Of a stretch of DNA of 64,000 bases, positions 54,622 through 64,000 are shown in pieces. The position numbers and the translations under genes were made by a program. Position 1 is the first letter of the stretch, and each line of letters begins with the position of its first letter. The stretch covers positions 293,857,080 through 293,921,079 of the forward strand of contig NC_085136.1 of assembly GCF_035046485.1 (NCBI RefSeq). Reading direction: 5' to 3'. This stretch comes from Aedes albopictus. Taxonomy: Eukaryota > Arthropoda > Insecta > Diptera > Culicidae. Under the pieces are notes generated by a model that worked only from the letters and a program-made list of their open reading frames with translations, was not told where the DNA came from and made no database searches.

Positions 54622-55680
54622 TGTCAGATGAGGAGTCTTCATTTGCCTTTCTTTTCACTTTTGAGTGTTCCTTCGCAAACTTTGCGTATTCAGGCGTCCC
54701 TGCTCAGCAAACTAGAGAACCTGTACTTATTGATTGCGACCACATTTTATGGATAACTCGCTCCCATTGCTACTCCAAGAGAATTTCATTGTGGTTTTGT
54801 TACAACAATGCCCTCTATTGTGGCATACCAGAACTAATGCTTTGAAAGAAGCTTGTCCTGCTGCGGTCTGTGCGGACCGCAAGAGGTATCCCTAAATGGA
54901 ACTCTGATCTGTTCAAGTTCAAATTATCTTCGGATAAACCAATCTTTTGTATAATTGCAAATCTCTAGCTTTGCCTCGAGGATTGTAGCTATAGAACCGA
55001 TTTAGTGGGCACTAAAAAAGCTCTGCTTACTTCAAATCTCCAGGAGCAAATGGGATTTGAGTATTTCAAACATGTTTTGAAGTCTTGTACTTTTCTCTTA
55101 GGTATTTTCATGGCGTGAAATTACTCCATAGTTTTATCCCGAAAGGGTGCATGCGTTGTGTGAAGAAGGAAAGAGTTCCAGATTCATCTGGTTACGTCGT
55201 TCTTTCTGAAATGCTTGAAACGCATTGGCTAACATGCTTTTTCATGTGAACTCACATACCTCCCAATTTGGGATGTCCACAGTGACTATTTTACACAAAG
55301 TTGTATATGTTTTCAAGAAAACACTCGCTCAAACATAGTTTTTGTTTTGGTGATTTGTTGACTATTGAGGATGCTTTCGATGACGCGCCTTTCAATGTCA
55401 AATTGCAGGTCGCATGACGTCACAAGCTACCTCCAATGAGCTATAGGCTTTCTTTACGCTATTGCGTTTAACAGTGTCCTTTTCAGGACACTGATTAAAC
55501 CCGTTGTAGTATAGACCATGAGCTTTCGTTGCGCTTATGCGTTCATTCCCTCTTCTAGGACACCGCTTTCTATTTCATCACCATTCCCTTTCCTAATCCC
55601 ATTCCATCCCTTGTCCCCCTCAGGTAAATGATGAAATAGGCTTATATGTATGGCGATGACACTAATGTCCCAAATGGAGG
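54622..55680 (+). pseudogene. Decayed Jockey-like LINE ORF2 fragment and 3' end
   Basis: Plus-strand frames, separated by stops and shifts, read ALKEACPAA, WNSDLFKFK, EFQIHLVTSFFLKCLKRIG and IEDAFDDAPFNVK. These correspond to the WW/WNSDL region, the FRPISLTSFLLKTLERL-like motif and the DIEGAFDN-like motif of Jockey-clade reverse transcriptases. The domain is internally deleted and lacks the FADD block. At 55,565-55,670 CATTCCCTTTCC...GGTAAATGATGAAATAGGC looks like a LINE 3' untranslated end. Confidence 0.7.
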
Positions 55681-55734
55681 ACAACGTACCTCTGAAGTCG
55701 GTCTTCTGATACCTGATAATACTGCCAATTCTTC

Positions 55735-56300
55735 ACACCGGGTCCAGGGATCTCAGAGGCGTTTCATAGGGTCCCAGGGTGTTTCAGGGGTGTTAAGAGA
55801 GCCTCACAATTTCTTTAGGGGCGTTTTGGGGTCACAGGGCATTTCAGTGAAATTCCAGGGGCTCCCAGAGGTGCTTCAATAGGTCCCAGGGCGTTATCCC
55901 GAGTCCCAGGGGCATTTCAAGATGACTCCTGGGGGTGTCAGGCGAACTTCAGAAAGATTCAGGGAGTACCATGTGATCTCAAGGGTGCTTCAGGAGGTCT
56001 CATGGATGTTCAAGGGTGTCCTAATGGGTTTCACTTAAATACTTGGAGGTCTCAGGTTTATTTTAGGGGGCTTAAGGGGATACCTGGGGCCTCAGGTGCG
56101 ATATAAGAGGTTTCAGGGAAATTCACGGAGTCTCAAGGCTTTCAGAGAGGTTCCAGGAGGTATCTGGGGAGATTTATTCAATTGAATTGCTTCTGCAATC
56201 CCCGAAATCCCTTCGAAATATACCTGAACATCCTTGAAAGGCTACTGAGATCCCCTAAACCCATGGTAAGACCTCAACAGGCAGTGGTTTGCCCCTTCGG
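55735..56300. repeat. Degenerate CAGGGGTTTCAGGGGTCTC-type array
   Basis: Words such as GTCCCAGGG, GTTTCAGGGG, GGGGTCTCAGG and CATTTCAGGG recur with loose spacing to 56,170. From about 56,190 the complementary form (CCCTGAAA/GATCCCCTAAACCC) appears, suggesting an inverted piece. Old and non-coding. Confidence 0.65.
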
Positions 56301-57180
56301 TGACAGATTTGGTGCCACGTGGAAGGTGATCGACAGGGACGGTTGGATTGGCTTTGATAGAGGAATTCCATTTTCTGGATACGTACACAGAAAAAAGGTT
56401 CTTTGGGGCCCTTTAAAATATACGCTCTATGCGCCATTGCCCTAAGAGTAGATGGGACTCCCCTGGTGCCTGATGTCCTGGGCTGGAAGCTTGCTACGTC
56501 CTAGTGGGGGATTATTTTGGATGCCTTGTGCGTCCTACCGTGAAAATATTTTAATCACCCTTTGAGACCAATTCCCTGAGATATTGATGAATTATATGTT
56601 CTTGCATCAAGTCGTCGGATAACCAACGTGCTCGAGACCATTGGGAACGGGTTAGACGACCTATGGATCCTACCATGGGAATATTGGACACCTGTAGTGC
56701 CCAAATTCTTCGAGGTTCATTCTTCTGAACATGTCATTGTAGTTTCCATGACACAGTTTGATGCACAGGTTTGATGATAGAGACGAAAGTTTTGTATAAC
56801 TGGAATAGGTCCGGCTTTGATTGACATTAACTGTTTATACTAACTTTACAGAACAGGTCCATGTTCCTGTCAACCTTATCGCCCACAATCCGAAAGTAGT
56901 AATTGTAGGTTGGCCTTAATTTCGCGGAATTAATGTAGCTCAGCGTCTTATATTCATAATTTTTCAACCAGCGCTAGTGATAGTCTAGTTGATTCTCAAG
57001 TTATATCTGCAGAGCAAATTCAGAAAATCTCTCGCAAAGTAGAATCTCATAACACATAGTAATTAAACTCCATAAGACATCCGTATTCCATTTCAAACAT
57101 CCTACATTCGCAACTATCGTCCTGTCATCGCCCACGGGACAAACAAAAAAAAACTTTCTCCAAAGTCCCCTAATTGACAC
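56301..57180. other. Unassigned DNA
   Basis: No gene, element end or tandem repeat was recognised; an 87-codon plus-strand frame ending at 56,445 matches no family I know. Confidence 0.35.
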
Positions 57181-58723
57181 TTGGAAGTTGATGAATTTAT
57201 AGAGCCGGATTCGTCGTGCTTCTTTTTTGGTACGAACAACATGACGGACGCCCGCCCGCCCGGTCGTCATCACATCACATCATACAAGAAGACAACCAGA
57301 TGCAATGCAAACTGCAAAGCTTCCCGAAAGAACAAAGCGAAAGAACTTTGCAACCCAAGTGGGGACCCCACTTGAACTTATATTTATGCGAGTGGATCCC
57401 GAGTGGTTCGCAAGTTTGCCTACTTGGGTGAGAGAGAGTCGTGTGGTGGACGTCAGCAGTTGGAGATCCATCCATCTCTCCTTCTGCCCGGGTGATGTTT
57501 TTTTCTTCTTCCGGATATTAACCGAAGCCGGTGTCGGAACTGCAGAACTGCATTTGTACAAAGTCGAAACTGTTTGTGAGCGCGCACATAAGCGCAAACT
57601 TGGTCCGGCAAGTTTTGAGTTTGTTTTCTATTAAATTAGCTGAGGATTTTTCCTGTGAAGGAAGTAATGGATGAAAAAGCGTTTTGGAAAAAGCACGTTT
57701 TGATTTCGAAGCATTAATTTATTGGAAGTCACTAACAAGTCTTTGCAAATAAAAATAATCATGCCTAGCTGAAAATCTTAGTGTTTTTTTTCGATTGAAA
57801 GCACCATTACGAGTATGTCATACTAACTAAAATGACACTAAAAGATTTTGATCCACGAAGCAACACTCTTTTTCACACATGCACTTTCATAAATGTTTCT
57901 AGTGTTCCAAAAGTTAACTGATTCAATTTTATTTGTCGAATAAAACTCACAATAAACCATTTCATCCGAATAATTCCCCTTACTGCTCCAAGCAGACATC
58001 TGCTGCAAATGTGCACTCTGTAAAATTAGATTGTTGCAGGGGACCAACCTCGACAACACAACGCCACCAGGTATGTAGAGGGCACCAACCATCGCAAAAT
58101 GATGATTTAGAAGCAAACGCCATCAGACAGATGCACAGCACATATCCTTGCAGCGCATCTCTGATTGCATTGCATTTTTCCCATTCCCGGAGCTGGTAAA
58201 AATGACTTCAATCGCACCGGTGGAAAATGTGGAATTTCATCCATGAAAATTGCGCAAACTGAGTTGACAATTCACCGTCGAATCCTTTTGGGCATTCAAG
58301 AGCACGACTCCATTACGGCTGAATACCTCGGAATAGCAATCCATCTAGCTTCCTAGCCGGGTCCAGCAGGTCTGCTTCACCTGAAGAGCTGAACAATCAT
58401 GGCTGGATTCACGGTCCATTCAGGACTGTTCTTATATTCGTGTCACGATGACGATGATGATTATCCTACGCGTTGCTGTTCTTTTGTAGCCAAACAAATC
58501 TTTCGGGCGCAAGTGTATGTGTGTGTGGATGTATGTGGGTCTCTCATCTTTGACTGACATCCGACATCCCAGATAGACAAAGCGGTCGGATGTTTATTTA
58601 TACAATTTTCCACCACAGTTCACTCTTGAGCGATGTTTGCCGATCCGGGCGTGAAAAGTTATCCAGCGTGGCGAAAACGTTCCATACATTGCGAAGTGAC
58701 AGTGGTTTTCAAATCAGAATATT
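57181..58723. other. Unassigned, moderately GC-rich DNA
   Basis: Overlapping short frames occur on both strands, none with a recognisable domain. A possible 31-nt exon bounded by TTGTTGCAG and GTATGT lies at 58,040-58,070. GT-rich words occur at 58,515-58,545. Could be host intron or regulatory DNA. Confidence 0.35.
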
Positions 58724-59160
58724 GTTACCCCCTCGGGATAATTTTTTAATCCCATCGCGGTAATTTGTTACCCCCTCGGGGTAATTTGTTACCCCCTCGG
58801 GGTAATTTGTTACCCCCTCGGGGTAATTTGTTACCCCCTCGGGGTAATTTGTTACCCCCTCGGGGTAATTTGTTACCCCCTCGGGGTAATTTGTTACCCC
58901 CTCGGGGTAATTTGTTACCCCCTCGGGGTAATTTGTTACCCCCTCGGGGTAATTTGTTACCCCCTCGGGGTAATTTGTTACCCCCTCGGGGTAATTTGTT
59001 ACCCCCTCGGGGTAATTTGTTACCCCCTCGGGGTAATTTGTTACCCCCTCGGGGTAATTTGTTACCCCCTCGGGGTAATTTGTTACCCCCTCGGGGTAAT
59101 TTGTTACCCCCTCGGGGTAATTTGTTACCCCCTCGGGGTAATTTATTACCTCCTTGGGGG
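58724..59160. repeat. 21-bp palindromic minisatellite, about 19 copies
   Basis: The unit is GTAATTTGTTACC followed by CCCTCGGG, essentially identical in copies from 58,760 to 59,149. The first copy (58,724-58,760) and last copy (59,140-59,160) are divergent. GTTACCCC-CTC-GGGGTAA inside each unit is self-complementary. As 21 is a multiple of 3, three frames are open and encode 7-residue repeats (NYPEGVT, GGNKLPR, GNLLPPR) that are not supported as proteins. Confidence 0.97.
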
Positions 59161-60064
59161 AACCCTCGGAAAAACTTGAGACACGCATTCCATAGATTGA
59201 GAACCACTGCTTGACTTAACAACCTTTTCATCAGACAATGACGAATAACTTGGTTAAACCTGTTTCCTAGGAAATGGTCCAAAATTCTGAAGGAAGTCTT
59301 CCAGTCTCCCCTGAACCATCTTCCCGGCGATAACCGAGGAAACCTTTTCTCATTAGCGAGGGATCAAGAAAAGGTGACTTTTCGGCACGCGTGTGTGTAT
59401 GTGGGTATGTGGGTGCTCTTAATTTGAACACGTTTCGTCACCGCAAATCATGTGTGTCGAAGGAACGTCTTCTCCCCGAGGCTGGGGGTTTGATATAAAA
59501 GTGACATTCATTTGAGACATAATCGTTTTGCTCGGAAATTGACGCAGAATTATCACACTTGCTTCAAGGTAAAGAAAGGTAGGTAGGTGGCCTCAGCTCC
59601 AGGATGCTCGCTCGTGGCGTACACCACAAAGAGGATTATTTTGTAACCAGCATTCGTTCCCATCATGCAGGAACACACATACGCACGAACGGGTTAGTCG
59701 AGCATTTCGGTTTACCATTGGATTGCGGGAGAGGAAGATTAAATTCTTCGAAACAATGTAGCATGCCTACGGCTCCATGCATGATGGTAGGCGCAATCCG
59801 TCCATATCGTGTGTCATAGACATTGTTCAATCGGGTGAATCAATTTACATTTGGTTTGTATTGTACAGAATGGACGGCTCCTTTGCATTTGATTGATAGA
59901 TATGCTTGAGATGGGTGGTGAGATCAGGTGGACTTTGTGGTCGAGCTGTTTGTTGTGATGGATGGATTGGATTTTATTGAAGCGAGAATGTTCAACGTTC
60001 GATAGTCGCCAATTTTCGATTTAAACTTTACAGGGTTCAAACTATATTACTGGAAAACTATATT
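59161..60064. other. Unassigned DNA
   Basis: GTGTGTGTATGTGGGTATGT at about 59,392 is a short GT-rich tract. GATATAAAAG near 59,494 resembles a TATA box, with nothing downstream that I can confirm. Confidence 0.35.
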
Positions 60065-63000
60065 CGGATTGGATTTGGATGGGAATTTGATTGGATTTGG
60101 ATTGGATATGGATTGGATTTGGATTTTATTTGGATTGGATTTGGATTGGATTTGGATTGGATTTGGATTGGATTTGGATTGGATTTGGATTGGATTTGGA
60201 TTGGATTTGGATTGGATTTGGATTGGATTTGGATTGGATTTGGATTGGATTTGGATTGGATTTGGATTGGATTTGGATTGGATTTTGATTGGATTTGGAT
60301 TGGATTTGGATTGGATTTGGATTGGATTTAGATTGGATTTGGATTGGATTTGGATTGGATTTGGATTGGATTTGGATTGGATTTGGATTGGATTTGGATT
60401 GGATTTGGATTGGATTTGGATTGGATTTGGATTGGATTTGGATTGGATTTGGATTGGATTTGGATTGGATTTGGATTGGATTTGGATTGGATTTGGATTG
60501 GATTTGGATTGGATTTGGATTAGATTTGGATTGGATTTGAATTGAATTTGGATTCGATATGGATAGGATTTGGATTTTATTTGGATTAGATTTGGATTGG
60601 ATTTGGATTGGATTTGGATTGGATTTGGATTGGATTTGTATTGGATTTGGATTGGATTTGGATTGGATTTGGATTGGATTTGGATTGGATTTGGATTGGA
60701 TTTGGATTGGATTTGGATTGGATTTGGATTTGATTTGGATTGGATTTGGATTGGATTTGGATTGGATTTGGATTGGATTTGGATTGGATTTGGATTGGAT
60801 TTGGATTGGATTTGGATTGGATTTGGATTGGATTTGGATTGGATTTGGATTGGATTTGGATTGGATTTGGATTGGATTTGGATTGGATTTGGATTGGATT
60901 TGGATTGGATTTGGATTGGATTTGGATTGGATTTGGATTGGATTTGGATTGGATTTGGATTGGATTTGGATTGGATTTGGATTGGATTTGGATTGGATTT
61001 GGATTGGATTTGGATTGGATTTGGATTGGATTTGGATTGGATTTGGATTGGATTTGGATTGGATTTGGATTGGATTTGGATTGGATTTGGATTGGATTTG
61101 GATTGGATTTGGATTGGATTTGGATTGGATTTGGATTGGATTTGGATTGGATTTGGATTGGATTTGGATTGGATTTGGATTGGATTTGGATTGGATTTGG
61201 ATTGGATTTGGATTGTATTTGAATTGAATTTGGATTCGATATGGATAGGATTTGGATTTTATTTGGATTAGATTTGGATTGGATTTGGATTGGATTTGGA
61301 TTGGATTTGGATTGGATTTGGATTGGATTTGGATTGGATTTGGATTGGATTTGGATTGGATTTGGATTGGATTTGGATTGGATTTGGATTGGATTTGGAT
61401 TGGATTTGGATTGGATTTGGATTGGATTTGGATTGGATTTGGATTGGATTTGGATTGGATTTGGATTGGATTTGGATTGGATTTGGATTGGATTTGGCTT
61501 GGATTTGGATTGGATTTGGATTGGATTTGGATTGGATTTGGATTGGATGTGGATTGGATTGGATTTGGATTGGATTTGGATTGGATTTGGATTGGATTTG
61601 GATTGGTTTTGGATTGGATTTGGCTTGGATTTGGATTGGATTTGGATTGGATTTGGATTGGATTTGGATTGGATGTGGATTGGATTGGATTTGGATTGGA
61701 TTTGGATTGGATTTGGATTAAATTTGGATAGGATTTGGATTGGATTTGGATTGGATTTGGATTGGATTTGGATTGGATTTGGATTGGATTTGGATTGGAT
61801 TTGGATTGGATTTGGAATGGATTTGGATTGGATTTGGATTGGATTTGGATTGGATTTGGATTGGATTTGGATTGGATTTGGATTGGATTTGGATTGGATT
61901 TGGATTGGATGTGGATTGGATTGGATTTGGATTGGATTTGGATTGGATTTGGATTGGATTTGGATTGGTTTTGGATTGGATTTGGCTTGGATTTGGATTG
62001 GATTTGGATTGGATTTGGATTGGATTTGGATTGGATGTGGATTGGATTGGATTTGGATTGGATTTGGATTGGATTTGGATTAAATTTGGATAGGATTTGG
62101 ATTGGATTTGGATTGGATTTGGATTGGATTTGGATTGGATTTGGATTGGATTTGGATTGGATTTGGATTGGATTTGGATTGGATTTGGATTGGATTTGGA
62201 TTGGATTTGGATTGGATTTGGATTGGATTTGGATTGGATTTGGATTGGATTTGGATTGGATTTGGATTGGATTTGGATTGGATTTGGATTGGACTTGGAT
62301 TGGATTTGGATTGGATTTGGATTGGATTTGGATTGGATTTGGATTGGATTTGGATTGGATTTGGATTGGATTTGGATTGGATTTGGATTGGATTTGGATT
62401 GGATTTGGATTGGATTTGGATTGGATTTGGATTGGATTTGGATTGGATTTGGATTGGATTTGGATTGGATTTGGATTGGATTTGGATTGGATTTGGATTG
62501 GATTTGGATTGGATTTGGATTGGATTTGGATTGGATTTGGATTGGATTTGGATTGGATTTGGATTGGATTTGGATTGGATTTGGATTGGATTTGGATTGG
62601 ATTTGGATTGGATTTGGATTGGACTTGGATTGGATTTGGATTGGATTTGGAATGGATTTGGATTGGATTTGGAGTGGATTTGGATTGGATTTGGATTGGA
62701 TTTGGATTGGATTTGGATTGGATTTGGATTGGATTTGGATTGGATTTGGATTGGATTGGGATTGGATTTGGATTGGATTTGGATTGGATTTGGATTGGAT
62801 TTGGATTGGATTTGGATTGGATTTGGATTAAATTTGGATAGGATTTGGATTGGATTTGGATTGGATTTGGATTGGATTTGGATTGGATTTGGATTGGATT
62901 TGGATTGGATTTGGATTGGATTTGGATTGGATTTGGATTGGATTTGGATTGGATTTGGATTGGATTTGGATTGGATTTGGATTGGATTTGGATTGGATTT

Positions 63001-63258
63001 GGATTGGATTTGGATTGGATTTGGATTGGATTTGGATTGGATTTGGATTGGATTTGGATTGGATTTGGATTGGATTTGGATTGGATTTGGATTGGATTTG
63101 GATTGGATTTGGATTGGATTTGGATTGGACTTGGATTGGATTTGGATTGGATTTGGAATGGATTTGGATTGGATTTGGAGTGGATTTGGATTGGATTTGG
63201 ATTGGATTTGGATTGGATTCGGATTGGATTTGGATTGGATTTGGATTGGATTTTGATT
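60065..63258. repeat. 11-bp GGATTTGGATT satellite array, about 290 copies
   Basis: 3.2 kb of nearly pure GGATTTGGATT. Neither strand of the unit contains a stop codon in any frame, so frames of up to 384 codons arise, reading an 11-residue repeat (GLDLDWIWIGF). Variant blocks reveal higher-order duplication: GATATGGATAGGATTTGG recurs 682 bp apart (60,555 and 61,237), TTAAATTTGGATAGGATTTG recurs at about 61,717, 62,079 and 62,827 (362 and 748 bp apart), and GGACTTGG blocks recur 506 bp apart (62,621 and 63,127). Confidence 0.97.
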
Positions 63259-63261
63259 TTT

Positions 63262-64000
63262 AACTTTAATGGGTTGGCTCAGACGTCATTAGGCATGACA
63301 GGTCCGCACGCTGACATAGAAACAAAAAAAAAATACCTAGGCAAAAAAGAAACAAATTTTATCTCAGGAGTCCACACTAAATCTACTGAAACGACAAAAT
63401 CAAATCGATAGAAATAAATCAAGATCAAAAGCCCATTTTTGTTAGTCACTTTTGCGTCTGTCCATTCATCCGCCACAGAAAAACCGCACAGACAGTAGCA
63501 GAAAAATCCCTCTCACATAGAAACGCTTGGACAGATGGCGTGATTGACAAAAATCAGATAAACTTAATTTACTCGTGGGATTTCCTCCGGCGCGGCGTTG
63601 GGTTTCGCTTTCGCTCTCAATGACGTTGTTGGTCGGTCGCCGGCTCCGGCCGGCGACTGTCTGATTTTCAAAGCTCCATAACTGGAAGCTATAATGCGAG
63701 GCGCCAACTTTTTCCCGCCTCTGCCTGCTGCTGCTGATTGATATTGCTTTGATTCATTGAAATTGCGGCACGTGGCGGGTTGGAAATACCTCGTCACTCC
63801 AGAGACACCTTGAGGCGGAGGAGGAAATTTGGAAAGATACTGATAGCGGTAATATTGACTGGTGACTTGCTCGAATGCGTAGGTGTGCGTCGAAATCGAT
63901 ACATTTTGATTCTTTTTGAAAGGGGGTGCGATTGTGGTGGGAATCACTTTAAGTTGAACGCCCGAGGTATTAGGCAGTGAATACAGCTCATGGATATCAG
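63262..64000. other. GC-richer unassigned block at the window edge
   Basis: Composition changes sharply after the array (GGTCGGTCGCCGGCTCCGGC near 63,630). TTTTTCCCGCC near 63,708 resembles an E2F site. A 127-codon minus-strand frame (63,564-63,947) is Pro/Ala-rich and unrecognised. It may be host regulatory or 5' sequence continuing beyond the window. Confidence 0.35.

Noticed and set aside
58724..59160. CRISPR array
   Set aside because: Units are directly contiguous with no unique spacers, and the context is animal genomic DNA.
58709..59282. Frames of 149-178 codons with NYPEGVT or LPRGGNK repeats
   Set aside because: They come from the 21-bp minisatellite read in several frames and on both strands; no non-repeat domain is present.
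59490..59505. TATA-box promoter GATATAAAAG
   Set aside because: No convincing initiator at the right distance and no downstream exon; AT-rich matches are common.
60069..63411. Many overlapping plus-strand frames of 140-384 codons rich in D, W, I, G
   Set aside because: The 11-bp unit has no stop in any frame. The peptides are the same 11-residue repeat read in all three frames.
63564..63947. 127-codon minus-strand frame at the right edge
   Set aside because: Composition reflects GC-rich DNA (Pro/Ala-rich). No domain and no splice or start evidence; kept only as unassigned DNA.

Overview
This window looks like mosquito genomic DNA, most likely Aedes (culicine). It is AT-rich and almost entirely repeat-derived. 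It holds many short palindromic elements flanked by TA, a tRNA-derived SINE with a GAA-rich tail that I recognise as Feilai-like, decayed BEL/Pao and LINE fragments, and large tracts of a degenerate 12-bp GGAATTCCTCCA-type repeat. The genus is inferred from these repeat families as I remember them; no host gene fixes the species. I found no intact host protein-coding gene, no rRNA gene, no CRISPR array and no convincing functional tRNA gene. The longest open frames all lie inside tandem arrays and are by-products of repeat periodicity.

Layout. 1-9,425: AT-rich decayed repeats, a 1.05-kb fold-back element (4,659-5,708), a 160-bp TA-flanked MITE (8,167-8,326) and two short families of about 140 and 184 bp. 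9,540-11,980: a GC-rich, repeat-poor island, the best candidate for a host promoter or 5' exon. 12,239-25,910: mostly the degenerate 12/24-bp repeat, interrupted by a tRNA-derived SINE (16,406-16,843), a GC-richer block near 19.5-20.2 kb, a LINE 3' fragment (22,760-23,030, minus) and a fold-back element (23,971-24,341). 26,110-32,990: a minus-strand BEL/Pao retrotransposon broken by at least five later insertions. The largest is a 3,987-bp element (28,848-32,834) whose ends are CACAGTG heptamers with 23-bp and 12-bp spacers to identical ACAAAACCT nonamers, flanked by a 5-bp duplication CTGCG. These are Transib (RAG1-related) hallmarks and form a textbook 12/23 pair.

33,000-38,542: a second GC-rich block (33,800-34,380), a 780-bp fold-back carrying a tRNA-like segment (34,878-35,657) and a 2,245-bp fold-back with two smaller MITEs nested inside (36,298-38,542). 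39,382-49,004: a near-perfect direct tandem duplication of 4.81 kb; I noticed only one substitution and one homopolymer difference. 50,981-51,914: a homogenised 24-bp minisatellite of about 39 copies, the clean form of the degenerate repeat seen elsewhere. 52-58.7 kb: mixed unassigned DNA, an inverted copy of part of the 36-38 kb element, the Feilai-like SINE with a perfect 14-bp target duplication (54,251-54,621), a decayed Jockey-like LINE and a degenerate CAGGGG-type array. 58,724-59,160: a 21-bp palindromic minisatellite. 60,065-63,258: about 290 copies of an 11-bp GGATTTGGATT repeat with higher-order periods. 63,262-64,000: GC-richer unassigned DNA.

Biologically the window is a layered record of transposition. 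The BEL copy gives a relative clock, because its broken reading frame rejoins in frame when three of the younger insertions are mentally removed. The strongest candidate for an unusual system is the Transib-like element with V(D)J-style ends.
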